From Candidatus Latescibacterota bacterium (lineage in GTDB: Bacteria; Krumholzibacteriota; Krumholzibacteriia; G020349025), in contig CP070763.1 in assembly GCA_020349025.1 (NCBI GenBank), positions 2,156,503 through 2,193,623 of the forward strand: DNA of 37,121 bases, read 5' to 3'. Made by a program: the position numbers and the translations under genes. The notes beneath the pieces are model-generated. The model searched no databases. It was not told the origin of the DNA and saw nothing but the letters and a program-made list of their open reading frames with translations. Each line of letters opens with the position of its first letter. Positions within the stretch are counted from its first letter, which is position 1. This document shows, piece after piece, positions 28,140 to 35,761 of the stretch.

Positions 28140-28913
28140 ATGTGCAGCGAGGGGAACGGGCTCGACCGTTCCCCTCCTCTTTTGTCGCTCCTGTGCGCGG
28201 CGGCGCTGGCGCTGCTTTTGCCGCGCGGCGCGGAGGCGCAGCTCGAAGTGCTGCTGCGCGGCGTCGAGCCCACCGAGCCGCGAGTGGGTGCGTGCGGCCT
28301 GTACCGCTTCGAAGCGCGTGAGCCGAGCGGCGAGCGCAGCGTCGAGTTCCGTGCCTGTATCGAGGAGGGGCCGGAGCGGGACACCGTGCTTCTGCATCTC
28401 TGGTCGGGAGACAGCCTCGAAGCGCGCGTCGAGCTGGCCGCCGAGATGTTCTCGGGTGGCGGATCGCTGCTCGAGCATGTGCGCAGCGTGGTGCAGATCG
28501 AAAAGGGGCGGGCCCAGAGGCTGGAGCCAGAGGATTGGCAGGAGCTGCCAGCGTTGTCTCCGGCACCGCAGCTTCCAGTCGTCGCCGATTCGAGTCTCGG
28601 AGTGCAGCGACACCCCGGAACCGGACTGGAATGCCACGGGCGCTTTCTCGAAGAGGCGCGCAGCAGCACACGTCGGATGGGCGAGGTCGAAGTCACCCAG
28701 GCGGAGGAACGCCGGCTGCAGATCTGGACCGCGCCCGAAGCTCCCATTCTCGGTGTCGTCAGCGCCTGGGCGGTCGTGCGCAGCGAGCGGCGCTTCTCGC
28801 AGCCGATTCCGGGTGTGCCGCAGCGCGGGCCGCGTGTATCCCACTATGCGCTGGAACTGCTCGAATACACGCAGAACGGAGCCCCCGATCATGGCAGCTC
28901 ACCGCATGACTGA
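28140..28913 (+). CDS. Exported protein of unknown function
   Basis: From the ATG at 28140 the protein has 257 residues; a TTG at 28182 would give 243. A signal peptide (LLSLLCAAALALLLPRGAEA) is clear in both cases. The mature part begins QLEVLLRGVEPTEPRVGACGLYRFEA and alternates beta-like strands with Glu/Arg-rich stretches; it ends with HYALELLEYTQNG. Cys residues occur near CGLYRF, FRACIEE and LECHGRF. I do not recognise a family. The ATG start places the terminator of the preceding gene inside this coding sequence, so the gene may be expressed by readthrough, or the TTG may be used. Stop is followed by the exonuclease promoter. Confidence 0.7.
   Translation: MCSEGNGLDRSPPLLSLLCAAALALLLPRGAEAQLEVLLRGVEPTEPRVGACGLYRFEAREPSGERSVEFRACIEEGPERDTVLLHLWSGDSLEARVELAAEMFSGGGSLLEHVRSVVQIEKGRAQRLEPEDWQELPALSPAPQLPVVADSSLGVQRHPGTGLECHGRFLEEARSSTRRMGEVEVTQAEERRLQIWTAPEAPILGVVSAWAVVRSERRFSQPIPGVPQRGPRVSHYALELLEYTQNGAPDHGSSPHD
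28149..28184 (+). terminator. Intrinsic terminator after the cytochrome gene
   Basis: An 11-bp perfect stem, GAGGGGAACGG (28149-28159) with CCGTTCCCCTC (28166-28176), a 6-base loop, and CTCTTTTG directly after. It begins 31 bp beyond the cytochrome stop and overlaps the start region of the next gene. Confidence 0.8.
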
Positions 28914-28941
28914 TGTCTGAACGGGGCTGCGGATGGCGCGT

Positions 28942-28971
28942 TTGACACCCTCTTGCTAATTCCCGTACAAT
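28942..28971 (+). promoter_or_regulatory. Promoter of the exonuclease gene
   Basis: -35 TTGACA (28942-28947), an 18-bp spacer, and -10 TACAAT (28966-28971). The predicted start near 28978 gives a leader of about 40 nt. Confidence 0.75.
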
Positions 28972-29017
28972 GAAGGCATTAGAACGTCCGCGCTCAATGC
29001 TTGTCTGAGATGGTGGT

Positions 29018-29875
29018 ATGGATCCGCAGGTGAGGGCGTCCAAGCTGGACGAGGTCTACGAGTTCGTCAGCCGCAACGCCCGCCCGACCCCCTCGTATCT
29101 CATCGGCACACGAGTCCTCGACCTCAGGTCGCGGGACCGGCGCCAGATCCGGCGTGCGGTCCGCCACCTGCTCTCGCAGGACAACCGCTTCCAGGAAGTG
29201 CACGCCGGCCACTGGGAGACGCTGAACCACGACTACGGCGGTGTCCCCCTCGAAGATGCCGAGTTCCGCGTGCTCGACCTCGAGGTCACCGGCAGCGACC
29301 CGCGGCGTCACGCCATCATCGATGTGGCCGTGTTCGGTGTCTGCAGCAACCAGGTGCGGCCGCTGCTGTCGAGCCTCGTCGACCCGCAGATTCCCATTCC
29401 ACCCAGCATCCAGCGCCTCACCGGGATCAGCCAGGCGATGGTGCATGGAGCTCCGACATTCGCCGATCTGTTGCCGCGCCTGCTGAAGGTGCTCCGGGGT
29501 GGGATCTTCGTGGCCCACAATGCGGCGTTCGACTACCACTTCGTGAAGACCTGGATCGAGAGGTCCACCGGTGACCGTTTCACAACGCCCCACCTCTGCA
29601 CCGTGAAGCTGAGTCAGCATCTGATCGAGACGCGCTCCGGCGGCCGCAAGCTGCACCACCTGGCCGTACAGCTCGGCATCCCGCTCAAGAACCGTCATCG
29701 CGCCTACGACGACGCGTACGCGACGGCCCGCATCCTGGTCGAGCTCACGACGCGCCTGCGCGAGCGGCAGGTGCGCACGGTCGGTGAGATGAAGTTGTAC
29801 GAATCCGGCGTGCCCTTGGCGACCAAAGGCGACCGCGACCGCGACGGCAACGGCAAGGGCTCCTGCCCTGTCTGA
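29018..29875 (+). CDS. DnaQ-type DEDDh 3'-5' exonuclease
   Basis: A 285-residue protein. The exonuclease domain (about 82-245) has all five DEDDh residues: D87 and E89 (LDLEVTG), D172 (HNAAFDYHF), H227 and D232 (HRAYDDAYAT). It resembles the epsilon subunit of DNA polymerase III and its stand-alone relatives. The N-terminal 75 residues (KLDEVYEFVSRNARPTPSYLIG) look like a small winged-helix-type domain, which epsilon lacks. The last 40 residues are polar and Gly/Asp-rich. ATG at 29018; only a weak GAG/GGTGG ribosome-binding site. It could proofread replication or process nicked DNA or RNA; the N-terminal domain would provide substrate or partner choice. Convergent with the YkgJ-type gene. Confidence 0.87.
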   Translation: MDPQVRASKLDEVYEFVSRNARPTPSYLIGTRVLDLRSRDRRQIRRAVRHLLSQDNRFQEVHAGHWETLNHDYGGVPLEDAEFRVLDLEVTGSDPRRHAIIDVAVFGVCSNQVRPLLSSLVDPQIPIPPSIQRLTGISQAMVHGAPTFADLLPRLLKVLRGGIFVAHNAAFDYHFVKTWIERSTGDRFTTPHLCTVKLSQHLIETRSGGRKLHHLAVQLGIPLKNRHRAYDDAYATARILVELTTRLRERQVRTVGEMKLYESGVPLATKGDRDRDGNGKGSCPV

Positions 29876-29887
29876 GACGCCCCCGAT

Positions 29888-30346
29888 TCAGCCTTCAACG
29901 CCTCGACGGCCGTTGCGCGCCACGGCCCTGTCGCGCTTGCGGCCGCGCTGACGACGGAGCCGTTGACGCTCGTCGTGCCACTGGTCGAACTCTTCGAGAC
30001 AGGTGAAGTAGTGGCGGTCGCCCGGGCCGAGCGCGAACTCGCAGGCGGTCGGTTGCAGGTCACGGCAGATCTGCGGCCGCGTCTCGTAGATGCCACACCG
30101 TCCGTCGTCACCGAGATAGCGGCAGGTCGAGGCGAACTGCAGGAACCAGCAGCCCTCGGCATCGACGTAGACGCGCACACCCGGGTGCATCAGGTACCAG
30201 CGGATGATGTCGATGTCGCGCGCGCTCGTCGGCGGGTCGATCTCGGTGGCGACGTAGTGGCAGCAGTGCGCTGCGCAGCGCGCACAGTTGTGGTGGACTT
30301 CGATGGCGTCCGCGGACGCGAAGCCAGCCTGCGGCAGCCTAATCAC
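29888..30346 (-). CDS. YkgJ-family cysteine-cluster protein
   Basis: A 152-residue protein with the family's cysteine arrangement: HNCARCAAHCCHY (C-x2-C-x3-CC) near the N-terminus, then CRYLGDDGRCGIYETRPQICR, plus later CEF and CLEEF. The cluster binds zinc or an Fe-S centre; the role of the family is not known to me. GTG at 30346 is preferred because GGAGA lies seven bases upstream; an ATG at 30406 would overlap acylphosphatase by 23 bp and has no such site. The C-terminus is Arg-rich. Probably co-transcribed with the acylphosphatase gene. Confidence 0.82.
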   Translation of the reverse strand: MIRLPQAGFASADAIEVHHNCARCAAHCCHYVATEIDPPTSARDIDIIRWYLMHPGVRVYVDAEGCWFLQFASTCRYLGDDGRCGIYETRPQICRDLQPTACEFALGPGDRHYFTCLEEFDQWHDERQRLRRQRGRKRDRAVARNGRRGVEG

Positions 30347-30383
30347 TGCAGATCTCCGTTTCGGTTGAGAGCCTTCCTGTCGT

Positions 30384-30665
30384 TCAGCCGGTGATGTCGA
30401 AGGCATCGTACTGCGGAACCGGGGTCAGGTTCTCGCACTGCACCGACTCGACACGCGCGGCGCGCGGCCCCTGGCGCAGTCTGTCGACCAGACGCTCGAG
30501 CGCGCCCTCCTCGCCCACGGCAACAACCTCGACGCTGCCATCGGGGCAATTGCGGGCGTAACCGCGCAAGTCGAGGGTTCGGGCTTCCTGCAGCACAAAC
30601 CAGCGAAAGCCCACGCCCTGCACGACGCCACGCACGCGGGCACACAACGCGCGCGTCTGCACCAT
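30384..30665 (-). CDS. acyP: Acylphosphatase
   Basis: A 93-residue enzyme hydrolysing carboxyl-phosphate bonds. The family signature VRGVVQGVGFRWFV carries the phosphate-binding loop and catalytic Arg (about residue 21), and YARNCPDGSVEVV supplies the catalytic Asn (about 39). GGAGG stands three bases before the ATG. The promoter just upstream predicts an almost leaderless mRNA. Downstream the YkgJ-type gene follows after 37 bp. Confidence 0.92.
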   Translation of the reverse strand: MVQTRALCARVRGVVQGVGFRWFVLQEARTLDLRGYARNCPDGSVEVVAVGEEGALERLVDRLRQGPRAARVESVQCENLTPVPQYDAFDITG

Positions 30666-30680
30666 CGACCTCCGGGGGCG

Positions 30681-30709
30681 ATTATCCGACCACCTGGGAG
30701 CACGGTCAA
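30681..30709 (-). promoter_or_regulatory. Promoter of the acylphosphatase gene
   Basis: Reading leftwards: -35 TTGACC (30709-30704), 17-bp spacer, -10 GATAAT (30686-30681). The start would fall near 30674, at the edge of the ribosome-binding site (30673-30669). Confidence 0.7.
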
Positions 30710-30856
30710 CGTTGGAGCAAACGTCGTCCGATCCGAAGCCCTACACACTGCAGGGCGTTGACGCCCCGGGGGAGGGTTCATTACCCTGCGCGCAGGCCGT
30801 GCGTCGCGTTCGCAACCATCACGCGCAAGGGAGGACGGGAGCCATCCCGGAGCCCG

Positions 30857-32245
30857 ATGACACCTCGACCGATACCATCCGACTGGGACGTCAAAGACAG
30901 CATCATCGACACGATCGGGAACACTCCGCTCGTGCGTTTGAACCGCGTGACCGAGGGAATCGGAGCCACGGTTCTTGCCAAGCTCGAGTTCTTCAATCCT
31001 GGGGGCAGCATCAAGGACCGGATCGGCATGCCGATGGTGGAGGACTTCGAGAAACGCGGCTTGCTGCGTCCGGCCGGCACCGTCGTGGAGTGCACGTCGG
31101 GCAACACCGGCGTCGGATTGGCGATGGCCTGCGCCGTCAAAGGCTACCGCTCCACGTTCACGATGCCCGACAAGATGAGCCTGGAGAAGATCCGGCTCCT
31201 CAAGGCTTTTGGCGCCCGCGTCATCATCACGCCGACGGCGGTGCCCGCCGACTCGCCGAAGAGCTACTACAGTGTGGCCAAGCGTCTCGTCGAGGAGACA
31301 CCCAACGCCATCCACGCCAACCAGTATCACAACCCCGCGAACCCGGAAGCGCACTACCGCTCGACCGGGCCCGAAATCTGGCGACAGACACGAGGCCGGA
31401 TCGATGCTTTCGTCGCCGGGATGGGAACGTGCGGCACCATCAGTGGCACCGGGCGCTACCTCAAGGAGCAGAATCCGGAGATTCGCGTGGTCGGTGTCGA
31501 TCCGGAAGGGTCCATCCTGGCGGAATACGTCAACAAAGGCACGCACGGCGAGGCGCAGACCTACAAGGTCGAAGGAATCGGCGAGGACATCATCCCGACC
31601 ACGCTGCACAGGGAGTACTTGGACGAGGTCTTGACGATCAGCGACAAGGCGAGCTTCACCATGGCGCGACGACTGGCGCGCGAAGAGGGGATCCTCGCGG
31701 GTGGCTCGGCCGGAACCGCGGTGGCTGCCGCGCTCGAGGTGGCGCGCCGGTTGCCGGACGACGCCGTCGTCGTGGTCATCATTCCGGACACGGGGGAGCG
31801 CTACCTCAGCAAGGTGCACTCCGAGGAGTGGCTCAAGGAGAATCGCTTGCTGGAGGGATTCGACCCCACGATCCGCGATGTGCTGGAGCGACACCCGGAT
31901 GGGGTGCCACCCCTGGTCCAGGTGGAGGAAGCGACACCCGTGCGCGACGCCATCAATCTCGTGCGCCAGTACGACGTCTCGCAGCTACCGGTCCTGCGCG
32001 GCGACGACAACCGGGGTGTCTTGCTGGGAGCGAAGCTTCTGCGCCTCGCTCTCGAGGATGGCACCTTCCTCGAGAAACGAGCCGCGGAGGTGATGGATCC
32101 ACCTCTGCCGGAGATTGCCTTGAACGAGACCGCGGATCGCGTCAAGGAGTTCCTTGCCCACCGGGACGCCGCCGTTCTCGTTCGCGACGGTGAGCGTCTC
32201 GTCGGCATTCTCACACGCTACGATCTGATCGACTTCATTCTCTGA
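30857..32245 (+). CDS. Cystathionine beta-synthase (PLP enzyme with CBS-domain pair)
   Basis: PLP enzyme condensing serine (or O-acetylserine) with homocysteine to cystathionine. The 462-residue protein starts at the ATG at 30857 (CGGAG upstream). The fold-type II domain has TIGNTPLVRLNR, catalytic K53 in NPGGSIKDR, and SGNTG. Residues about 345-462 are a pair of CBS domains (VRDAINLVRQYDVSQLPVL; VKEFLAHRDAAVLVRDGERLVGIL), the regulatory module of true cystathionine beta-synthases. It is followed 35 bp later by a gamma-lyase/synthase gene, completing transsulfuration. A cysteine synthase activity is possible, but the CBS pair and the neighbour favour cystathionine synthesis. Confidence 0.92.
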   Translation: MTPRPIPSDWDVKDSIIDTIGNTPLVRLNRVTEGIGATVLAKLEFFNPGGSIKDRIGMPMVEDFEKRGLLRPAGTVVECTSGNTGVGLAMACAVKGYRSTFTMPDKMSLEKIRLLKAFGARVIITPTAVPADSPKSYYSVAKRLVEETPNAIHANQYHNPANPEAHYRSTGPEIWRQTRGRIDAFVAGMGTCGTISGTGRYLKEQNPEIRVVGVDPEGSILAEYVNKGTHGEAQTYKVEGIGEDIIPTTLHREYLDEVLTISDKASFTMARRLAREEGILAGGSAGTAVAAALEVARRLPDDAVVVVIIPDTGERYLSKVHSEEWLKENRLLEGFDPTIRDVLERHPDGVPPLVQVEEATPVRDAINLVRQYDVSQLPVLRGDDNRGVLLGAKLLRLALEDGTFLEKRAAEVMDPPLPEIALNETADRVKEFLAHRDAAVLVRDGERLVGILTRYDLIDFIL

Positions 32246-32280
32246 GGCCGACCCGATCCCGCGCGCACCGAGGAGTCAGC

Positions 32281-33444
32281 ATGGGCTTCAGTACCGATGC
32301 GGTGCACGCCGGCCAGGAGCCGGAGCCGCGCACCGGCGCAGTCATCCCGCCGATCTACCAGACTTCGACATACGAGCAGGAGGGGTTGGGGCGACCGCGC
32401 GCCGGGTACGAGTACGCGCGCACGCAGAACCCGACACGTGCCGCACTCGAGACCAACCTGGCGACGCTGGAGGCAGGCAAACACGCCATCGCTTTCGCAT
32501 CCGGGTTGGCTGCGATCGGCAGCATCCTGCAACTTCTGCAGGCTGGCGATCATGTGGTTTGCACGGACAATGTCTACGGTGGCACCTATCGTCTGGCCGA
32601 CCAGGTGTGGCGACGCTTCGGCCTGCAGTTCTCTTTTGTGGACACCTCGAAGCAGGACGCGGTCGCGGCGGCGATCGCGGAGCGGACGCGCCTGATCTTC
32701 GTCGAGACGCCGACGAATCCGGTGCTGACGCTGTCCGATCTGACGGAGCTGTCACGCCTCGCGCGCGAGCGCAATCTCCTCTTGGTCGTCGACAACACGT
32801 TCATGACCCCCTATCTGCAGCGTCCGCTGCAGCTCGGCGCCGACATCGTCGTCCACAGCACCACGAAGTACCTGAACGGGCACAGCGACATGGTGGGCGG
32901 TGTGGTCGTCCTGAACGATTCGGAGCTCGCCGAGCGTCTGCGCTTTCTCCAGAACGCCGCCGGAGCCGTGCCGGGGCCCTTCGATTGCTGGTTGGTTCTG
33001 CGTGGCGTCAAGACGTTGGCGTTGCGCATGATGCAGCATGATCGCAATGCGCGCGAGCTGGCGCGTGTTCTGGCCGCTCACCCGAAGGTGCAGAAGGTGT
33101 ATTACCCGGGACTCGCGAGCCATCCACAGCATGAGCTCGCCTGTCGCCAGGCCAGCGGCTTTGGCGGAATGATCTCGATCGAGCTCGGGACACTGGAGAA
33201 CGCCAAGGCTTTCATGGAGTCGTTACGACTCTTCCTGCTCGCAGAGAGCTTGGGTGGCGTGGAGAGTCTCGTCTGTCACCCCGCCAGCATGACGCATGCC
33301 GCCGTACCCGAGGAGGAGAGACTGCGGCTCGGGATCACCGACAGCCTAGTACGCTTGTCGGTTGGGATCGAGGACGTGGAGGATCTGGTACGCGACGTCC
33401 AGGACGCGTTGGAGCATGTGCAAGCGGCAACGACGCGAGTGTGA
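32281..33444 (+). CDS. Cystathionine gamma-lyase/gamma-synthase family PLP enzyme
   Basis: A 387-residue Cys/Met-metabolism PLP enzyme. GAGGAG precedes the ATG. Key motifs: YEYARTQNPTRAALE (phosphate and substrate site), FASGLAAI, DNVYGGTYRL, the PLP lysine K196 in HSTTKYLNGHSD, and SLGGVESLVCHPASMTHA. With cystathionine beta-synthase directly upstream, gamma-lyase (cystathionine to cysteine, 2-oxobutyrate and ammonia) is most likely. Gamma-synthase shares these motifs and cannot be separated by sequence alone. Second and last gene of the operon; a separate promoter follows. Confidence 0.9.
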   Translation: MGFSTDAVHAGQEPEPRTGAVIPPIYQTSTYEQEGLGRPRAGYEYARTQNPTRAALETNLATLEAGKHAIAFASGLAAIGSILQLLQAGDHVVCTDNVYGGTYRLADQVWRRFGLQFSFVDTSKQDAVAAAIAERTRLIFVETPTNPVLTLSDLTELSRLARERNLLLVVDNTFMTPYLQRPLQLGADIVVHSTTKYLNGHSDMVGGVVVLNDSELAERLRFLQNAAGAVPGPFDCWLVLRGVKTLALRMMQHDRNARELARVLAAHPKVQKVYYPGLASHPQHELACRQASGFGGMISIELGTLENAKAFMESLRLFLLAESLGGVESLVCHPASMTHAAVPEEERLRLGITDSLVRLSVGIEDVEDLVRDVQDALEHVQAATTRV

Positions 33445-33494
33445 TGAGATGTTGTCGATGGAACACATCTGCTTGACATGCCGTGTGTGGAGTC

Positions 33495-33523
33495 TTGACC
33501 GATTCCGAGAGTTCCTGTTATGT
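33495..33523 (+). promoter_or_regulatory. Promoter of the small zinc-ribbon gene
   Basis: -35 TTGACC (33495-33500), 17-bp spacer, -10 TTATGT (33518-33523) with an upstream TG. The predicted leader is about 100 nt and contains a hairpin. Confidence 0.65.
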
Positions 33524-33594
33524 TGCCGCACCAAACGCGCACCTTTTGAACGGGAGTGATCTATCGAGAGTGCACGATTCGTATCGGTGGTGTT

Positions 33595-33614
33595 GGGGAA
33601 TTCATTTCTTCCCC
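33595..33614 (+). promoter_or_regulatory. Leader hairpin before a strong ribosome-binding site
   Basis: GGGGAA (33595-33600) pairs with TTCCCC (33609-33614) around an 8-base loop. It ends about five bases before the GAGGAGG site of the next gene, so it could modulate translation or mRNA stability. Confidence 0.4.
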
Positions 33615-33629
33615 CGAAGAGGAGGAAAA

Positions 33630-33815
33630 ATGATGCGGCGTGGGGATACGTTGGTGCTCGAGAACGACGAGAAATACGTCAAGTTCACGAGGCTTCTCGA
33701 AAAAGCGGTCTCGGAGGGACGCATCGATGGAAGGTACCGTTGCCAGGTGTGCGGCATGCGGTACAAGGATGAGAAGGAGAGCTACGACTGCTGCGCGCGG
33801 GTTCCGAGACATTGA
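33630..33815 (+). CDS. Small zinc-ribbon-like protein
   Basis: A 61-residue protein: MMRRGDTLVLENDEKYVKF, a short helical part, then CQVCGMRY and a later CC (SYDCCARVPRH), which could make a one-zinc knuckle. GAGGAGGAAAAA just before the ATG gives one of the strongest ribosome-binding sites in the window, and an own promoter precedes it, so it is likely highly expressed. I do not recognise a family. A second zinc-ribbon gene follows 25 bp later. Confidence 0.72.
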   Translation: MMRRGDTLVLENDEKYVKFTRLLEKAVSEGRIDGRYRCQVCGMRYKDEKESYDCCARVPRH

Positions 33816-33840
33816 TGACCCATCCTGCTTTTGAGAGGTC

Positions 33841-34260
33841 ATGATGCAAGGTGGGGAAATGGTATCGACGCGCACGATTCGCCAGTACTGCTCGGTCTGC
33901 AAGGCCACCCTGGACATGGGCGTCGTTGACACCGTCCAGGATCACGAGGTGACGTGGCTCAAGTGTCCGCGTTGCAATGGCATCCTCCCGCACATGCTCT
34001 CCAGCGAGGAGGACCCGCCGAAGCAGGACGAGCCCGAGGCGGTCGTCGAGGAACCGCAAGCTGGCTTCGACGAAACGGAGCGCTCGGCGGCAAGCGACTA
34101 CGACGCGTCGGGTACCTTCGAGGTGGGGCAGGTCGTCTACCACCGGTCTTTCAACAAATTCGGCCGCGTCGTGGAGAAGACGACTCTGGCCGGACAGCGG
34201 GCGGCGATCCGTGTCTGCTTCGAAGATGGCGACGAAATGACGCTGCGGGAGCAGGTCTGA
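33841..34260 (+). CDS. Zinc-ribbon protein with a C-terminal Tudor/DUF3553-like domain
   Basis: A 139-residue protein. A four-cysteine ribbon (CSVC about 17-20, CPRC about 42-45) is followed by an acidic Pro/Glu linker (about 57-88) and a beta-rich end (FEVGQVVYHRSFNKFGRVVEKT, VCFEDGDEMTLREQV) that resembles the small Tudor-like domain at the C-terminus of UvrD/PcrA helicases and related CarD-like modules. This suggests a protein that contacts RNA polymerase or another nucleic-acid machine. Alternative starts at 33844 and 33859 exist. The stop overlaps the presumed CTG start of the next gene. Confidence 0.78.
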   Translation: MMQGGEMVSTRTIRQYCSVCKATLDMGVVDTVQDHEVTWLKCPRCNGILPHMLSSEEDPPKQDEPEAVVEEPQAGFDETERSAASDYDASGTFEVGQVVYHRSFNKFGRVVEKTTLAGQRAAIRVCFEDGDEMTLREQV

Positions 34261-35033
34261 TCCCGCGTGCGCTGACCCTCGTCGCGCTCTGGCTGACGGC
34301 GCTGACCCTCTCGGCGCCGTCCAGCCGAGCCACGCCCCGGGGCGTCTACCTCGAGATCCCTCCCTGGTACGATGCCGCTCTCGCAGACACGAGCCTATCG
34401 ATGGGTCTCGGCGTCACCCATGTCGATGCCCCTGATCCCGCCAACCTCTACGTCGTCGATCTCACCCCGATTCGCCGCGGCCCGGTAGAGTTCGCTTTGC
34501 ACTGGAGCTACATCTTCATGCGCGACGCGAGCGGACACCGCTTCGGTGCGGGCGACCCGAAGCTGTTCGGCCGCGTGCGCATCCCCTTCCAGCGTCGCTG
34601 GCCATTCGACATCTACATCGATGCCGCAGCGCGGCTGAGCACCGCTTCGGCCAGCCTGTTCCCGTACGCACTCGGTGGTCAGGACATCGAGCTGGGAGGC
34701 AGCTTGGCCTTGCGGCCGATCGTTCTGGCGCTGGGCGCTGGACGCGTGATGACCTATCCGCCCTCCGGAACCGATCTGACGACCGCGGACGTCCCCCGTG
34801 CCAATCACTTCTGGATTCTCTTCACGCAGCCCATTCGCTCCCTTCTCCTGTCGCTGCGCGTTGACACGTTGCTCTTCGAGATCAAGGACGACTGGCGCGG
34901 AAGCGGACGCGCCAGCGTAGTGCGTCGCTCCGATCGCGGCTTCAGCGTGGCGCTCGAATGGATGAGTGAGTTCGGGCCCAACCGCATTCTCGACAACGCG
35001 GTGACGCTGCGCTTCGCCATGCGCATCCGTTGA
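34257..35033 (+). CDS. Exported, outer-membrane-like protein of unknown function (presumed CTG start)
   Basis: The frame encodes a clear signal peptide (IPRALTLVALWLTALTLSAPSSRA) and about 230 residues of alternating strands with aromatic ends (VEFALHWSYIFMRD, FDIYIDAAARLSTASASLF), finishing in a Phe/Arg-containing strand (VTLRFAMRIR), as in small outer-membrane barrels. No ATG, GTG or TTG lies between the upstream part of the frame and the signal peptide. The CTG at 34257 overlaps the previous stop as CTGA, matching the local ATGA/GTGA coupling, and GGGAGCAGG stands before it. I therefore propose CTG initiation. 258 residues. Confidence 0.68.
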   Translation: MIPRALTLVALWLTALTLSAPSSRATPRGVYLEIPPWYDAALADTSLSMGLGVTHVDAPDPANLYVVDLTPIRRGPVEFALHWSYIFMRDASGHRFGAGDPKLFGRVRIPFQRRWPFDIYIDAAARLSTASASLFPYALGGQDIELGGSLALRPIVLALGAGRVMTYPPSGTDLTTADVPRANHFWILFTQPIRSLLLSLRVDTLLFEIKDDWRGSGRASVVRRSDRGFSVALEWMSEFGPNRILDNAVTLRFAMRIR

Positions 35034-35167
35034 AGGCTCGGCCGGGTCGGTCGCGTGCGCCGTTCTGGGCACGCCGCGGTCTTCCCGGGGAACTCCTGGG
35101 AGCGTGGCATGCTCCTTGCGCTTGGAAAAACTGCAGTCACGACCCGACTCAACCTGGGAACAACAGC

Positions 35168-35761
35168 ATGGGATTGCGTCCGGGTGAAGATCAAGGCAGC
35201 GAGCGGCGCATCGTCGTCGTCGATGACGACGAGCTCTCTCGCTACGTCGTTGCGCGCCGTTTGCAGCGCTGGGGCTTCGAGCCCATGGTTTTTGCCAGCC
35301 CCAGCGACGCCCTGCATTGCTTGCGTGATGAAGGAGTCAGCGCGCTGATCTCCGATGTCTACATGCCGGAGGCGGATGGCCTCTCGCTGGCGCGTGCCGT
35401 GCGCCTTCGACGCCCCGATCTCCCGGTCCTGCTGATGACTGCGGATCCCGCCCCCGAGCTCGTCGAGCGCGCACGTGCCGAGGGCGTGCGCGCCGTGATC
35501 ACCAAGCAAGCGGGGTCGGACCGCGAGCTGCGCAGCGCGCTCGAGCGCGCCCTGGATGATGCCGGTGCTCCCAGTGTGGACCTGGAGCTCGCGCACTCGC
35601 TGCGAACACCCCTGACGGCGCTCAAGAGCGCGATCGATATCCTGGACAACAGCGACCTGCGGTACTCGGATCGGCGTTTCGTCGGAATCGCGCAACGCAA
35701 CGTCGACCAGATGATCGTTTTGGTCGAAAGGCTGCTCGATCGCTCCGGCACGCGACACTGA
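35168..35761 (+). CDS. Response-regulator receiver fused to a kinase dimerisation (HisKA-like) stub
   Basis: A 197-residue protein from ATG 35168; the frame is open from 35030 but the extra 46 residues look non-coding. The receiver (about 14-130) has D19-D21, phospho-acceptor D63 (ISDVYMP) and a lysine near 113 (ITKQ). Residues about 137-195 match a histidine-kinase dimerisation domain with H143 in AHSLRTPLTALKSAIDIL and end in VERLLDRS. No ATP-binding N, G1 or G2 box follows, and the stop is at once. It may relay phosphate, titrate a kinase or be a remnant of a hybrid kinase. The ribosome-binding site is weak. No obvious partner kinase is adjacent. Confidence 0.82.
   Translation: MGLRPGEDQGSERRIVVVDDDELSRYVVARRLQRWGFEPMVFASPSDALHCLRDEGVSALISDVYMPEADGLSLARAVRLRRPDLPVLLMTADPAPELVERARAEGVRAVITKQAGSDRELRSALERALDDAGAPSVDLELAHSLRTPLTALKSAIDILDNSDLRYSDRRFVGIAQRNVDQMIVLVERLLDRSGTRH

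Noticed and set aside
26639..28747. 702-codon open frame on the - strand across the cytochrome gene
   Set aside because: It has no haem motif or domain. The + strand has promoter, signal peptide, four CxxCH motifs and terminator.
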